From: Bursaphelenchus xylophilus | Lineage: Eukaryota; Nematoda; Chromadorea; Rhabditida; Aphelenchoididae | Direction of reading: 5' to 3' | DNA: 64,000 nt | Assembly: GCA_904066235.2 (NCBI GenBank) | Contig: CAJFCV020000006.1 | Coordinates: forward strand, 10,230,001-10,294,000 | Shown here: positions 1 through 10,143 of the stretch, one piece after another | How the letters are laid out: every line of letters begins with the position of its first letter | Numbering within the stretch: the stretch's first letter is position 1 | Made by a program: the position numbers and the translations under genes | Notes under the pieces: generated by a model | Database searches by the model: none | Seen by the model: only the letters and a program-made list of their open reading frames with translations | What the model was told of the DNA's origin: nothing

Positions 1-20
1 AAAAAAAATGGTGCTTGCAT

Positions 21-552
21 TGCACAGTGCAGAAAATAAAATTTGCCCGATTGCACTGTGCGGTTGAAAGAAAGCTTGAATTTTTAACGGCATGGTAATG
101 CGAGACTGATATCAAAATTACTTTTCAAAATCGACGCTTGAGGGCATCTGTAGACCTTTAAAAAATTGCCTTTGTTTCAACGCACTGTGCAAAAATTTAT
201 GAAAGCAAACCTAATGCACGGTGCAGACAAAAAGCAAAAAAAACATTCACAAATTAAAACTCATACAAAAAGAAAAACATTCAATTCAAAATTTGTAATG
301 AAAACATCTGTGCACAGTGCAATAACCAAGAAAATTTCGACTGCACGGTGCGAAAAACAAATTTTTAAGTATTGCACGGTGCGGAAAGTAAACAATTTTA
401 ATCTCTGAACGCAATTTCAATCAGAATGGTACACCAATTTTAAAGTATAAAAACGGCGCCCTAAGGGTGCATCTGCACTGTGCAAGGTCCATTTTTTGTA
501 AAGTGCACAGTGCAAAACTAAAAAACAGATTATTTCTCACAGTGCAGTAGAA
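21..552. repeat. GCACNGTGC dyad cluster
   Basis: About a dozen copies of the 9-bp dyad GCACNGTGC (A, T, G or C at the centre) lie in AT-rich sequence, for example near 21, 53, 184, 217, 311, 342, 374, 475 and 508. No coding sequence is credible here. Open frames in the cluster are artefacts of the repeated word. Confidence 0.9.
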
Positions 553-1080
553 AAAAGTGCAAAACAGATTTTTATCAGTATTAAATGATATTTTAAATGC
601 TTTGGAGTCAGTAAAAATTGTTTAAAAATATCGTTCTTGTTATTTTTATATAAAAAATTGCAAAAATTTTAATTTACTTTCACCTCTTTATTTTTAATAC
701 ATATTATCGATTAAATGTAAAGTGTAAAACTAATATTATCCGCCAAAACCTCGACTTACATTCGCCTCGTTTACGATAAACCATTTACAGACGATTAATG
801 GCCGGGTTTGGAGCTTAATGACAAAATGAAATTTGCGCTACAAACCAGCACTTGTATTCTAACTACGCACTCTCGCGTGACGTCCCAACAAAAACAATGA
901 CTATTGGTTTTTGGTAATACTAATAGTTAAGACCATTAGAGTCATCTTAAAGGCGCTTTGTCTGAAGGTATAGATAATATAGAGGAAATCCGATGCAAAA
1001 ATTAATCACAACTGTTCATGAAAGCTTCCAAGAAAGCCTTGTGCAATGAAATTACTTTATTAGCAAAAAATTTGTTGTTT
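553..1080. other. Unique AT-rich intergenic DNA
   Basis: No gene, RNA or repeat can be supported. The stretch separates two dyad clusters. A slightly less AT-rich patch near 740-870 shows no splice-bounded coding frame. Confidence 0.5.
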
Positions 1081-1491
1081 TGCACGGTGCAGAAAAACTA
1101 GAAAGGCAAAATCGACTGCACTGTGCGGAAGTTAAATTTTTTGTTGTCGCACCGTGCAGACACAACAAATTGGGAATTTTTGAATGGAATTTAAATTGCA
1201 TTAGGAAAAGGGTACTGCATTCAAAAAAGTACAGGCTTAGCGAGCCCCAACACAGTGCAATTGTCCAAAAAATTTTGACTGCACAGTGCAGAAATCAAAT
1301 TTTTGGCTATTGCGCGGTGCAGACAAAACAAATTCAAAATATTTGAATGGCATGAAAATTATGAAAGGCAATGGAAAATAAAAAACGAAAATTAGGCCAC
1401 TAAAGGCTTTTGCGCAAAGTGAAAACATCAAATTTTTATTTATCGCACCGTGCAAAATAGAAAAAACATTTTTCTTGCACAGTGCGGAGGA
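1081..1491. repeat. GCACNGTGC dyad cluster
   Basis: Around ten dyads (1082, 1119, 1148, 1279, 1315, 1446 and 1478 among them), including G-centred and T-centred forms, with one diverged copy near 1250. There is no coding content. Confidence 0.85.
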
Positions 1492-2820
1492 AAAGAGCAA
1501 AATTCCCAGAAAAAATCTGAAATTTTGATTTTTGATAAGTTTTATCAAAAATATACCTTCAATTTTTTCATATTTTATATTACACTTGACATCAAAAAAC
1601 AAGGAAATGTTAGAATTGACGACTGCATTACGCCCATTCCCTGTGACCCCAATGGTTTTTTTAATTTGGCCAGAAAAATGGATAATGAGAAGAATAATGA
1701 ATCCAGTAATACAATTGAAAAGAACGCGAGACCTTGATGTATGCGGCTAAGAATAGTCGGCGTTGTCTCGGAAAAAATGTTTAAAGAGCAGTGTCTCTAG
1801 AAGGGCGTTGAAAGTTTAAAATTCAGGGGAAAAATCTGAAAATTCAGATTTTGAATTTTTTTCTATTCAAAAAATCCGTCATCCTAAACTAAAAAAGCGA
1901 TAAAGTAGCAGAAAATTACAAAAAAAAATTTTAAAATACGCCTATTACACTTCCCACTAACATTTACTCCAAAACTTTCAAAAACCCCGCAGATTTAAAG
2001 ACGTCATCATGACGGATTTTTTGGAAATTTCCAACAAATCATTTGACTTGGCAAGTTCAAATAACGTAATTTTAGATGGTAAGACACGATTGGTCGCTCA
2101 TAAAAAGTTTTTAAAACGAGATTTTTTCATTTTCAAACCATTTTATCGCAGTGAATTCTGCATAACGCGATCTGAGATTTTGCGAGAATTCGTAGAAAAG
2201 TGTTGGCTTTGACTTTTGAAATTCAATTTATGCAAATTTTTGAAATTTAAAAAATTTTTAAATATTAAAATTTTTTTTTAAATTTCAAAAATTTGCATAA
2301 TTCTGAATTGTAAAATTCAAATTTAACCCTCCAATAGCCCCATTCAAAAACTTCAAACTCGTATTCACACCACTACAACTACATATAACCACCACTTTAC
2401 AACTCAAATTACTCCCACCTCTGTCCTCCCTTCTCAGCCTCTAATTACCATGGTGAATTTATATTGTTGACGCACAGCTTTTCATAGTCCGTCCGCTAAT
2501 CCCCCTCCGGCCTATTTTTGGGGCGGCTGATTTCGAATTTTGGAATTAACAAAAGCCGCGAGAAATTTACCTCGCAATGACAATATTTTTGAGCCAAAAA
2601 AAGAAAGAGAAACGAATGCGGAGGCACCTGAGAGTTAACAATCTCCCTGAGGGGTTTGTTAATGCTACCCAGAAAAGCGGAAATTGATCGCTTTAATGCG
2701 GAAATTTTTTTTGCAAAAAAGGAAACAATTGGAAAAAAAATCTAAAAATAAATCAACTAAAAATAATTTTAAATCGCTTTTCAGCACCTTTGCAATAAAT
2801 TTACATTTCTATTTAGGCTC
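1492..2820. other. Intergenic DNA without recognisable genes
   Basis: AT-rich sequence with short open frames that match no family and lack splice context. It contains one AT-rich hairpin (listed separately) and a CCCTGAGGG dyad near 2648. Confidence 0.5.
2215..2316. repeat. AT-rich perfect hairpin
   Basis: An inverted repeat of about 40-45 bp per arm: TTATGCAAATTTTTGAAATT on the left is mirrored by AATTTCAAAAATTTGCATAA on the right, around a short A/T loop. It could be a foldback remnant or a cruciform-prone site. Similar ATGCAAATTT words recur at 40700-41050. Confidence 0.7.
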
Positions 2821-2829
2821 TTCCGTCCG

Positions 2830-3355
2830 CACAGTGGAACAAAAAACTATTGGTTTTTTGCACCGTGCGGAAAACCGAGCCCTGTTTATTGCACAGTGCA
2901 ATGACGTCACTAAATGACCTATTTTTGAAAATTGAAGCTACTGTAGTATCCTCTTTAGTCAAAAAAGATTTTTTTTTTAATCATTGCATAATCGCACAGT
3001 GCGACAAAGAAATGCCAATTCTTGCACGGTGCAAAGGAAAAAAGCTTTATTTTAGCACTGTGCAGAGAATATATTATTAGTGCCAAGTTTGAAAAATAAT
3101 CACAATGAGCACTGTTACAAATGCCATGCTGTATTTTACCGGTTCGAATTGAGAGATATGAAAATTTAACTTTTTTTATTACCGCACTGTGCAATAATAA
3201 AAAAGCCATGTGTCGCACAGTGCAGTAGATTTTTTGTAGGAAAAATTTTAGGAAATAGTTTTAACTAGTCTCACAATATTATTTTTATTTTTCAGCTTCA
3301 ATTTATCGCGCAGTGCAACATAATTTGAGATTTTTTGATCTTCACTGTGCAATGG
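2830..3355. repeat. GCACNGTGC dyad cluster
   Basis: About ten dyads (2861, 2891, 2995, 3022, 3055, 3184, 3214, 3308 and others, some with one mismatch), interspersed with AT-rich spacers. Confidence 0.85.
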
Positions 3356-3672
3356 AAAAAAGTTTTAGAAATGATAAAATACGCAGTTGAAAGCTATTGA
3401 CACAGTTGCGAAATAAAATACTGAGGTAAAATACAATACCTTTTACAAAGCAATTACCTTCAAAATCGCAAAAAACATCCAAAATCACCTAAAATAAGGT
3501 CCCAATCCCAAATTCCTCCCCTTCCTAAATTTATCAACAAATTTTTCCTCACACCAAACAGAGAGTAAAGCGAAATACCGGCACACATAATCATAGTATT
3601 AAAAGTGGAGAGTAAATTTAGGCCGCCCAACATACGAATCTAATCCGTGCGGATTAACCGCCGGATTAGGCA

Positions 3673-4709
3673 CAAAGTTGGGCCCGATTTCGATGGGACA
3701 GGATGTTGTGCACTCCGGCAGCCGGTCCAAAAAACCACAGGGATAAGGCTAAAAGTTCGGATATGGACTACAATTTAAAAAAGTTTATTTTTCTCTCTTG
3801 TGTGACATAACTTTGTGTGAAATTTAGTTAAAGGTCGTACTAATTGTAACATCATCCAGTGCACTTATAAAGGACCAAAAATTAATCCAAAGCAAAAGAA
3901 AGACTGCACAATGCAAAGTGCACTTTTTTTACCTGGAAGGGCTTCGTGGTGTCTAAGGCTGTCTGCGTTCATCGATCTTTAAAGACGAGAGAGTGCGAAA
4001 AATAAGGAGAGACGGTATGAGAAAACGTTTTTTCGATGATATGTTTGTCAGGTTGGCTTGGAAAAAGACTTTTTGAGGAAACTTTTATTCTATGTTCAAA
4101 CAAGATATCAGTCTGTCGGGAAAATAATAAGCACAATGTCGTTGCGCCGATCGCGTTGCTGAAGTGAAAAAATTGATTTTGCCGCCACGACACAATTCAT
4201 TTTCTCGGCGGCGATGCGACTTTGGATGTGACCAGGTACTCATTATTTTCCAAACAGCCTGATCAGATCTTGTTGGAAGCATAGAATAAAAACTTTCCAC
4301 AAAAACTCAATTTTTTCCAAGCCAACCTGACAGAAGTATCACCGAAAAAAACAAGTTTTCTCTTACTGTTTCTCCTCATTTTTCGCACTCTCTCGTTTTT
4401 AAATATTAATGAATACAGACATGGCCTTGGGCACCACGAAGCCCGTCCAGGCAAAAAAAGGTGATCTGTGCAATCTTTCTTGTGCTTTTTTGGCTTAATT
4501 TTTGGCCTTTTATAAGTGCACTGGATAATGTTACAATTCGTACGACCTTTTACTAAATTTCATACAAAATTATGTCACAAAAGAGAGAAAAATCAAGTTT
4601 TTAAATAATAATCCATATCCAGGCTTTTAGCTTTATCCCTGTAGTTTTTTGGACCGATTGCCGGAGTGCACAACATCCTGTCCCATCGAAATCGGGCCCA
4701 ACTTTGTGA
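3673..4709. mobile_element. ~1.04-kb foldback (inverted-repeat) element
   Basis: Sequence from about 3673 (starting near CACAAAGTTGGGCCCGATTT) reappears inverted and ends near 4709. Matching blocks run along both arms: the CAGGATGTTGTGCACTCCGG block, the TTATAAGTGCACTGGAT block, the CGAGAGAGTGCGAAAA block, the GGTTGGCTTGGAAAAA block and a GTCGGGAAAATAAT block. The arms of roughly 450-500 bp differ by scattered substitutions and indels and meet near 4190. No transposase frame is present, so this is probably a non-autonomous foldback transposon. The motif TTGGGCACCACGARGCCC occurs at 4427 and again just outside at 4720, so the structure is nested. Confidence 0.75.
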
Positions 4710-4794
4710 CAGATATGGTCTTGGGCACCACGAGGCCCGGCCCGATAAAAAAGGTGCACTTTGCACTGTGCAAAATCGCGCACGAAATCTCCAA

Positions 4795-4868
4795 CCACGG
4801 CGAGCCGTCGCAAAGCGATGATGGACGAATTCAACGCGCGACAGATCCACATTATTTCCCCGACAGAC
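4795..4868. repeat. Fragment sharing the GTCGGGAAAATAATG terminus
   Basis: The sequence reads, on the minus strand, from a terminus resembling TGTCGGGGAAATAATGTGGA into a block containing GAATTCGTCC. The same terminus (GTCGGGAAAATAAT) is in the foldback at 4115 and in the small element at 63661. This suggests fragments of one dispersed MITE-like family. Confidence 0.5.
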
Positions 4869-4879
4869 TTATAGCGTAA

Positions 4880-5735
4880 TTCCAGCGACTTCGACTGAAA
4901 GCACAGTCCCAACAAAGGGACATTGGGCTCGATTATGCCCTCCGTTTCGAACCTAAATGACCCCATTTTTGGGCCATAAAAATTTCTCAGAGACATCCGG
5001 CGAATGTCATTTTCAAAGCCCCGCTAAATAAGACTGACAATTTTTGTTTATGGACATGGTAATTCAAGGAATTTTTGATACAATAAAGAAAAAAACACGT
5101 AAATTCAATTATTAAACGGAAGTTCATATTTATTGTCCGAATAAATAAAGAAAAATTGATTTTTGGTTGGAAAAACAAAAATTTATGGCAAAAAAATTAA
5201 AAAAAATTTTTTTTTTGCAAATTTTCGGGTATAATTACCCAATTTTTTCTTGAAAAAATCGATTTTTGAACAAAAATTTTCAAATTGAAAATCAAAAAAG
5301 ATTTTTTTTTTGTAAAATACGGTAAAAACTCCATGAAAACATTTCTTGCCCCAAAAACACACCCGCCTAAACCCATTTCCCAGCGTGAAACCGAATTATT
5401 CGAGAGGAAAAAGCTCTAATTAATTTACCTAATCTCGGCCCCAAGGCCATGCTCACAAGAGTGGCAGGGGCCGAGTTTTGAAACGTGCGAAACTCTTAGG
5501 GAATTTACAATGGATGGGAAAAATGTGTTGAGACATTGACGTGGAGTCCATTTTTGGATGGTTTGCACTTTCTCAGCAGGATTTATAATCAAAAACAAGT
5601 CGAAAAAACAAAAAAATTTTTAAAAAATGGGATAATCCAAGAAAATTTTTTTTTCAAAACATCTTAAAATCTGGTTAGAAAAGCCCTCTACATTTTATTT
5701 TTACATTTTTTTTTTATTTTTTATATCAATTTATA
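4880..5735. other. Intergenic AT-rich DNA
   Basis: Nothing could be identified. A GTATAATTACCC string at 5229 resembles part of a spliced leader but lacks the rest of an SL RNA gene. Two isolated dyads follow at 5739 and 5770. Confidence 0.45.
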
Positions 5736-5804
5736 CTCGCACTGTGCGGAAAATAGAAAAAAAAGTCCTCTGCACAGTGCAAGAAAAAACCACGAATTTT
5801 GACG

Positions 5805-6025
5805 CATTTCGCGGAGCAATTTTTTCAAATTTTCATATTAATACACTGTCTAGTCCATGTATCAATTCCTCAAAATTTCAGCTTTTTCTCAGCACCAATA
5901 GCCTAGATATTCAACCATCTTTTTCGGACGAGAGAACATGCAAAATGAGGAGTCGACCAGAGAAAAACTTTTTTTTCTTTATCTTTTCCAATTTTGCGTA
6001 GAAAAAAACCCATTTTTTCACTGTT
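5805..6025. repeat. Diverged copy of a dispersed repeat family
   Basis: Blocks here, such as ATCAATTCCTCAAAATTTCA, AGATATTCAACCATC and CGAGAGAACATGCAAAA followed by CAGAGAAAAAC, align in the same order with 63110-63250. Parts also resemble the foldback at 60540-60985. The family has no coding capacity. Confidence 0.55.
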
Positions 6026-6487
6026 AAATTTACTCCCTCTTCTAATCAAACGCCGATTTTTTATCGGAAAAAAATTGAAAAAAAAATTTTAATTTTCAAA
6101 ATTTTTCCGGCAGAAAATCACCAAAATTTTCGCAAATCGCCAGCAAAAAATCTCACAAAATCAGCCACTTACCACCTGATATTTTTCACTTTTCATCATC
6201 AAAACATTTTAGTTATATACTTTCAAACTTTTTCAGACCACCCAAAATTAAGGGAAAGTTCTTGTTTTTTGGCATTTCTCTGCCAATAAACATCTTTTTT
6301 CCACAGGAAATAACAGGCATTCAAATTTCTAGTAACTCTCCTTCCATGACGCACATTCTGCTTCAATTTAGCCAACTTTTTTTGGGGTTTTGACATCACC
6401 TCATGTACAATATAAAAACAATTTATAAACTTTTCCAAACTTAAATTAACGTTCAACAAAGCGGGCAACAAGCGCTCGGACTTCCGT
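6026..6487. other. 3' flank of the synthetase gene
   Basis: AT-rich sequence directly downstream of the minus-strand synthetase stop codon. It probably holds the 3' untranslated region. An open frame at 6223-6471 lacks an ATG start and matches no family. Confidence 0.4.
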
Positions 6488-9400
6488 TCACTTCTTTTCC
6501 AGGCGACAAATCGGGTTTTTATAGACCATATTCAGGTCAATTTTGTGGCCGAACAGCTCTCGGATGTTCGAGATGCCATACCTGATCATTGTGGGCCGTT
6601 CCAGCGACAATCCAAAGCCGGCGACATTCACATCCGGCGGTAGGCCCATGGGGAGGAGCATTTCTGGGCGGAAGAGGCCCGAGTTCCCGATTTCGACCCA
6701 TTTTTTGAGACCCTCGTGATACGCGTAGATCTCCATTGAGGGCTCGGTGTAGGGGTTGTAGGTGTGTTTGAAGCGGAGATTTTCGATTCCTGAAGGATAA
6801 TGTTTAAGAATGAAACTTTTGAAAAGGTTTAAAGCCGAAAAAAAATCAATTTTGAATTTTTTTTATATTATCCATGACAAAAACTGTTCTAAAAACCAAA
6901 AATTTTTGGCCAACCCAGAGTAAAAATTACTCTACAGCACTTTCGGCGGCTCATTCTCTCAAATAAAGACAATATTTCAAGTTTTCCTTCAAAGAATTAT
7001 ATTATCCATGGCAAAAACTGATCTAATATCTCAAAATTTTTGGCCAACCCAGAGTAAAAATACTCTACAGCGCTCTAGACGGCGCATTCTCTCAATTAAA
7101 AGCAATATTTCAAGTTTTCCTTCCAAAAATTATATTATCCATGACAAAAATTGCTCTAAAACCTGAAAATTTCCAATCAACTCATAGCAAAATTCACTCT
7201 AACCCTCTATTTACACCATCTTCTCTCTATTAACACTATTATTTCCCACTTTTGACCCAAAATTTATATTATCCATGACCAAAAAATATCCAAAACTTAC
7301 CGCATTTCCTGAAGAATTCCGTGAACAGTCCAATAACATGAGCCAAAGACAAGTTCCTTTCCGCTACGACTCCCTCAACTTGATGGAATTCCGCCAAATG
7401 CGTGGCATCCAAAGTTTCGTTCCTGAAGACTCGATCAATACTGAAAAACTTGGACGGTTTGAATCCTTCTTGGGCCAATTTGTAGAGGGTGCGTGCCGAG
7501 ACGGCGGTGGTGTGGGTTCGCAATACATTTTTCTCGGCTTCTTCGATCTTCCAGTCATATTTGTAGCCGATGGAGCCGTATCCGCCTTCCGAATGGACTT
7601 TTTTCACGCGTTCCAGGTAGTCCTCAGGGAATTGGGTGCTCTTTTCGGGGTCTGAAAAGCACAATTATAACCACAAAACTAAGTTTCAAATGGAAATTAA
7701 GAAAAAAAAAATTGTTGCACAGTGCAGACCCAAAAATTTGCGATTGCACTGTGCGAAGCAAAAAAATTTTTCGACTGCACAGTGCGGAAGACCCAAAAAA
7801 TTTTCTACTGCACAGTGCGGACCCAAAATTACCACAACAGCGCTGAGAAAAATTTGAAACAAAACACGAAAAATCTTTTAAAAAATACTATAGAGATAAT
7901 TCATACCGTATTTTACCATTTTGCAACCAACAATTTTTCGCACAGTGCAAAAAAATACTCCCTAAAATTAAAAAAATCGAATATCTCAGCCCTCAATTCC
8001 AAATAAATTACTAAAAATTTCAGCAACTAATCTCCGTCCCATCTAGGCTCACTATTAAAAATTTCACAAAAATTGGAGGCAAATTTTTTTAAAAATCTCA
8101 TTTTCAAATTTCAAAGTTCTTTCTCAAAATTCAATTTTTATCATACCCTTGAGGAAAAAGGTGTCGTGAGCATCTCGAGCGGGATGCATTTGTGGCTGGA
8201 AGAGGGCGTCAAAGTTCCAGAACGAGCTCTCCACATATCTATTCGTCTCCATTTCCGTGAATCCCATTTGGAAAAAGATTTCTCTGAATTCCGAGCGCAC
8301 CTTCAACAAGGGATGAAGATGTCCGGCAGGTGGTGGGACTCCCAGGGCTTCAAAGTTGTACTTTTTGAAGGTTTTATCCTTCCACGAGCCTGTGGCCAAC
8401 ATCTCGGCGGTGATGTCAACTTCTGGTTTTTCGAGGGTGGTAGTGAAAGCTGAGCCTTTGGACACAACCAGAGCCTTTATAACACTGAAACAGGGATTAA
8501 CAGTCAATATGGACTATATTAAACTCGATTAACAACAAAACTTTGACATTCGATATCTAAAGTAATATCAGAAAATTTTTACTATTGATTCCAAATGTCT
8601 CTACACCATCTAAAATATCACTGAAAGAAATATCTTAGGCTAAAATGGCCTTGAACACCAATATAAACACAGATTTCGCCATGAACAATATAACCTCACC
8701 TTTCACTAACCAATTTCCGTTTCTTCAGTTGATCCAAAACGGCTTGAGCAAGTTCCTCATTCTTTTTCAGGGCCAACAAAGCCTCTCTCACTTCGTCTTT
8801 AACATCCTCCACCTTCCTCACCAACTTTGGAGGAGTTGCCGATTTATCCAAGGCAATCCATTTATTGGCCAAGGCTTTGGACATTCCAATCTTTCCGAAT
8901 GAAAGATCCTACAAGTATACAGCTTAAACTATCAACTTCTTCTTGCATCTTGGCCTAAACACAGAACAATAATAAAAATTATATTACACTTACCACAATT
9001 TGTTTCTGTGGAACTCCATCGGCTCCAATCGCTTGAAAGACGCGGAATTCGTGAGATCCTTGTTCAGCAATCTCTTTTCCTTCTCCTGATAATGCAAATT
9101 GTTTGATTTGACGGTCCTTCGTGTCAATCAGCTGAAATTATATTACACTAGATGTTGACGATGAAATTTGAGAAATTTTTAATCTACATCAAAGTAAATC
9201 GTCACAAAAAGCAGTGCAAATAACTTTTCCAGTCCAGAAAATCATCGAAAACACCTAAAAACCAAGAAAAATTTAAAAATCTTACGTTTTCATGAGATAA
9301 CAACGATTTGACGGCTCCAATAATCTTATTATGGTCCACACTCAATTCCTCCGCCAATTTAGAGGTATCGAACTCTCCCACTTTATCCAGCACACTGAGT

Positions 9401-9908
9401 AAGTGCTCTGGAAGATTTTCGGTAGCAGTCGCACCATTGGACACCGTCATTTTCGGCGAGTTTTCCACCAATTTCTTCGGTTTTGAACTAAAGCAATATA
9501 AATTAATAAAGCACGCACTCATTGGGGTTAATTCAGAACAAAGCGAACAAAATACAAACACGACACGATCCCGCGTACCTAGCTGCATCATTCTCCACCA
9601 AAATTTTGAGATTTTTGATGGAATTTGAGGGGGTTTCCTTTGGAAGTCTAAAACAACAAAACTAATATGAAAAACTGGATCAAACCTGTTCAATTCCTCT
9701 TCACTAAAGCTCTTCAAATGTTGATACCACCTTTTCACATAGATTAGGCCGTCAGGAATGTTGCTCACATTCGAAAGCGCGGCTCTGTCTAAAGAACTGG
9801 GCGTAAAACTAAAAACACATGGATAATATCCGGATTTCGCTCAACAAACCCGTTGATATAGCTCTGATTTGCCAGGAGATCATTAAGAGAGCGCAATTCC
9901 TTCTCCAT
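6488..9908 (-). CDS. fars-1: Phenylalanyl-tRNA synthetase alpha subunit
   Basis: Cytosolic PheRS alpha attaches phenylalanine to tRNA-Phe, acting as an alpha2beta2 tetramer with the beta subunit. Core exons (minus): 9450-9286, 9131-8994, 8908-8700, 8484-8147, 7651-7301 and 6789-6488. All junctions keep phase and give about 500 residues, close to the usual ~500 of metazoan alpha chains. Visible landmarks are the N-terminal winged-helix region ([20 protein letters not shown]), the class II core with [12 protein letters not shown] (motif 2 region), [17 protein letters not shown], and the C-terminal [10 protein letters not shown] and [16 protein letters not shown] (motif 3). The frame stays open upstream of the canonical ATG at 9450. 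It continues through two phase-consistent introns into a GST-C-like domain starting at 9908 (separate entry). A one-base frame break lies in that upstream part. The CNNM gene lies 235 bp upstream on the same strand, so an operon is possible. Confidence 0.93.
6864..7280. repeat. ~133-bp tandem repeat in a synthetase intron
   Basis: The intron between 6790 and 7300 holds about four diverging copies of a ~133-bp unit. Each unit starts with TATATTATCCATGRC (near 6864, 6998, 7131 and 7266) and contains GGCCAACCCAGAGTAAAAA, ACTCTACAGC and TTCTCTCAA blocks in the first copies. The repeated start is the intron-associated motif seen across the window. Confidence 0.75.
7712..7950. repeat. GCACNGTGC dyads inside a synthetase intron
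   Basis: Five dyads (about 7717, 7746, 7778, 7810 and 7940) lie in the intron between the exons ending at 8147 and beginning at 7651. The first four are spaced roughly 30-32 bp apart. The flanking exons splice in frame, so the cluster is tolerated in an apparently active gene. Confidence 0.85.
9451..9908 (-). other. GST-C/eEF1B-like N-terminal extension of the synthetase
   Basis: An ATG at 9908 opens a frame with [14 protein letters not shown]. After a one-base slip in a T run near 9814 it continues with [14 protein letters not shown] and [12 protein letters not shown]. This order is typical of the GST C-terminal-like domain of eEF1B subunits and of several synthetases and AIMPs. Exons (minus) 9908-9686 and 9647-9579 then join 9487 onward. 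Both junctions keep phase (AG|A and AG|T), and the frame runs directly into the synthetase ATG with no stop. Such domains normally mediate assembly of synthetases with each other or with elongation factors. I know of no PheRS alpha with one, so the fusion is an inference. A separate upstream gene is the alternative, but no stop codon ends it. Confidence 0.6.
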
Positions 9909-10143
9909 TTTCCTGGGTTGCACCCGGAATTTCCATTTTTTGAGGAAAATTGACGTAATTTTAATATGAAACACAATGCCAAAAATCGTGTTTTCGTGGT
10001 GGGGTGCAGTGAAATTTTTGTAAAACTTCAAAATTTGTAGGGAAACTGTAAAGCAATGTTTATCAAGTGGTAATAGATGTTATGAGGACCTTTATTTCCG
10101 CCAAGATATACATTTATGGTCCAAATTTCAATTATATTATCCT

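Noticed and set aside
4601..4996. 131-codon minus-strand frame
   Set aside because: Overlaps the foldback and MITE fragments; sequence is repeat-derived.
5226..5260. Spliced-leader RNA gene (TAATTACCCAA string)
   Set aside because: Only part of the leader matches, with no splice donor, Sm site or stem-loops after it.
6223..6471. Second gene just downstream of the synthetase
   Set aside because: The open frame has no ATG start, is low-complexity and fits the 3' flank.
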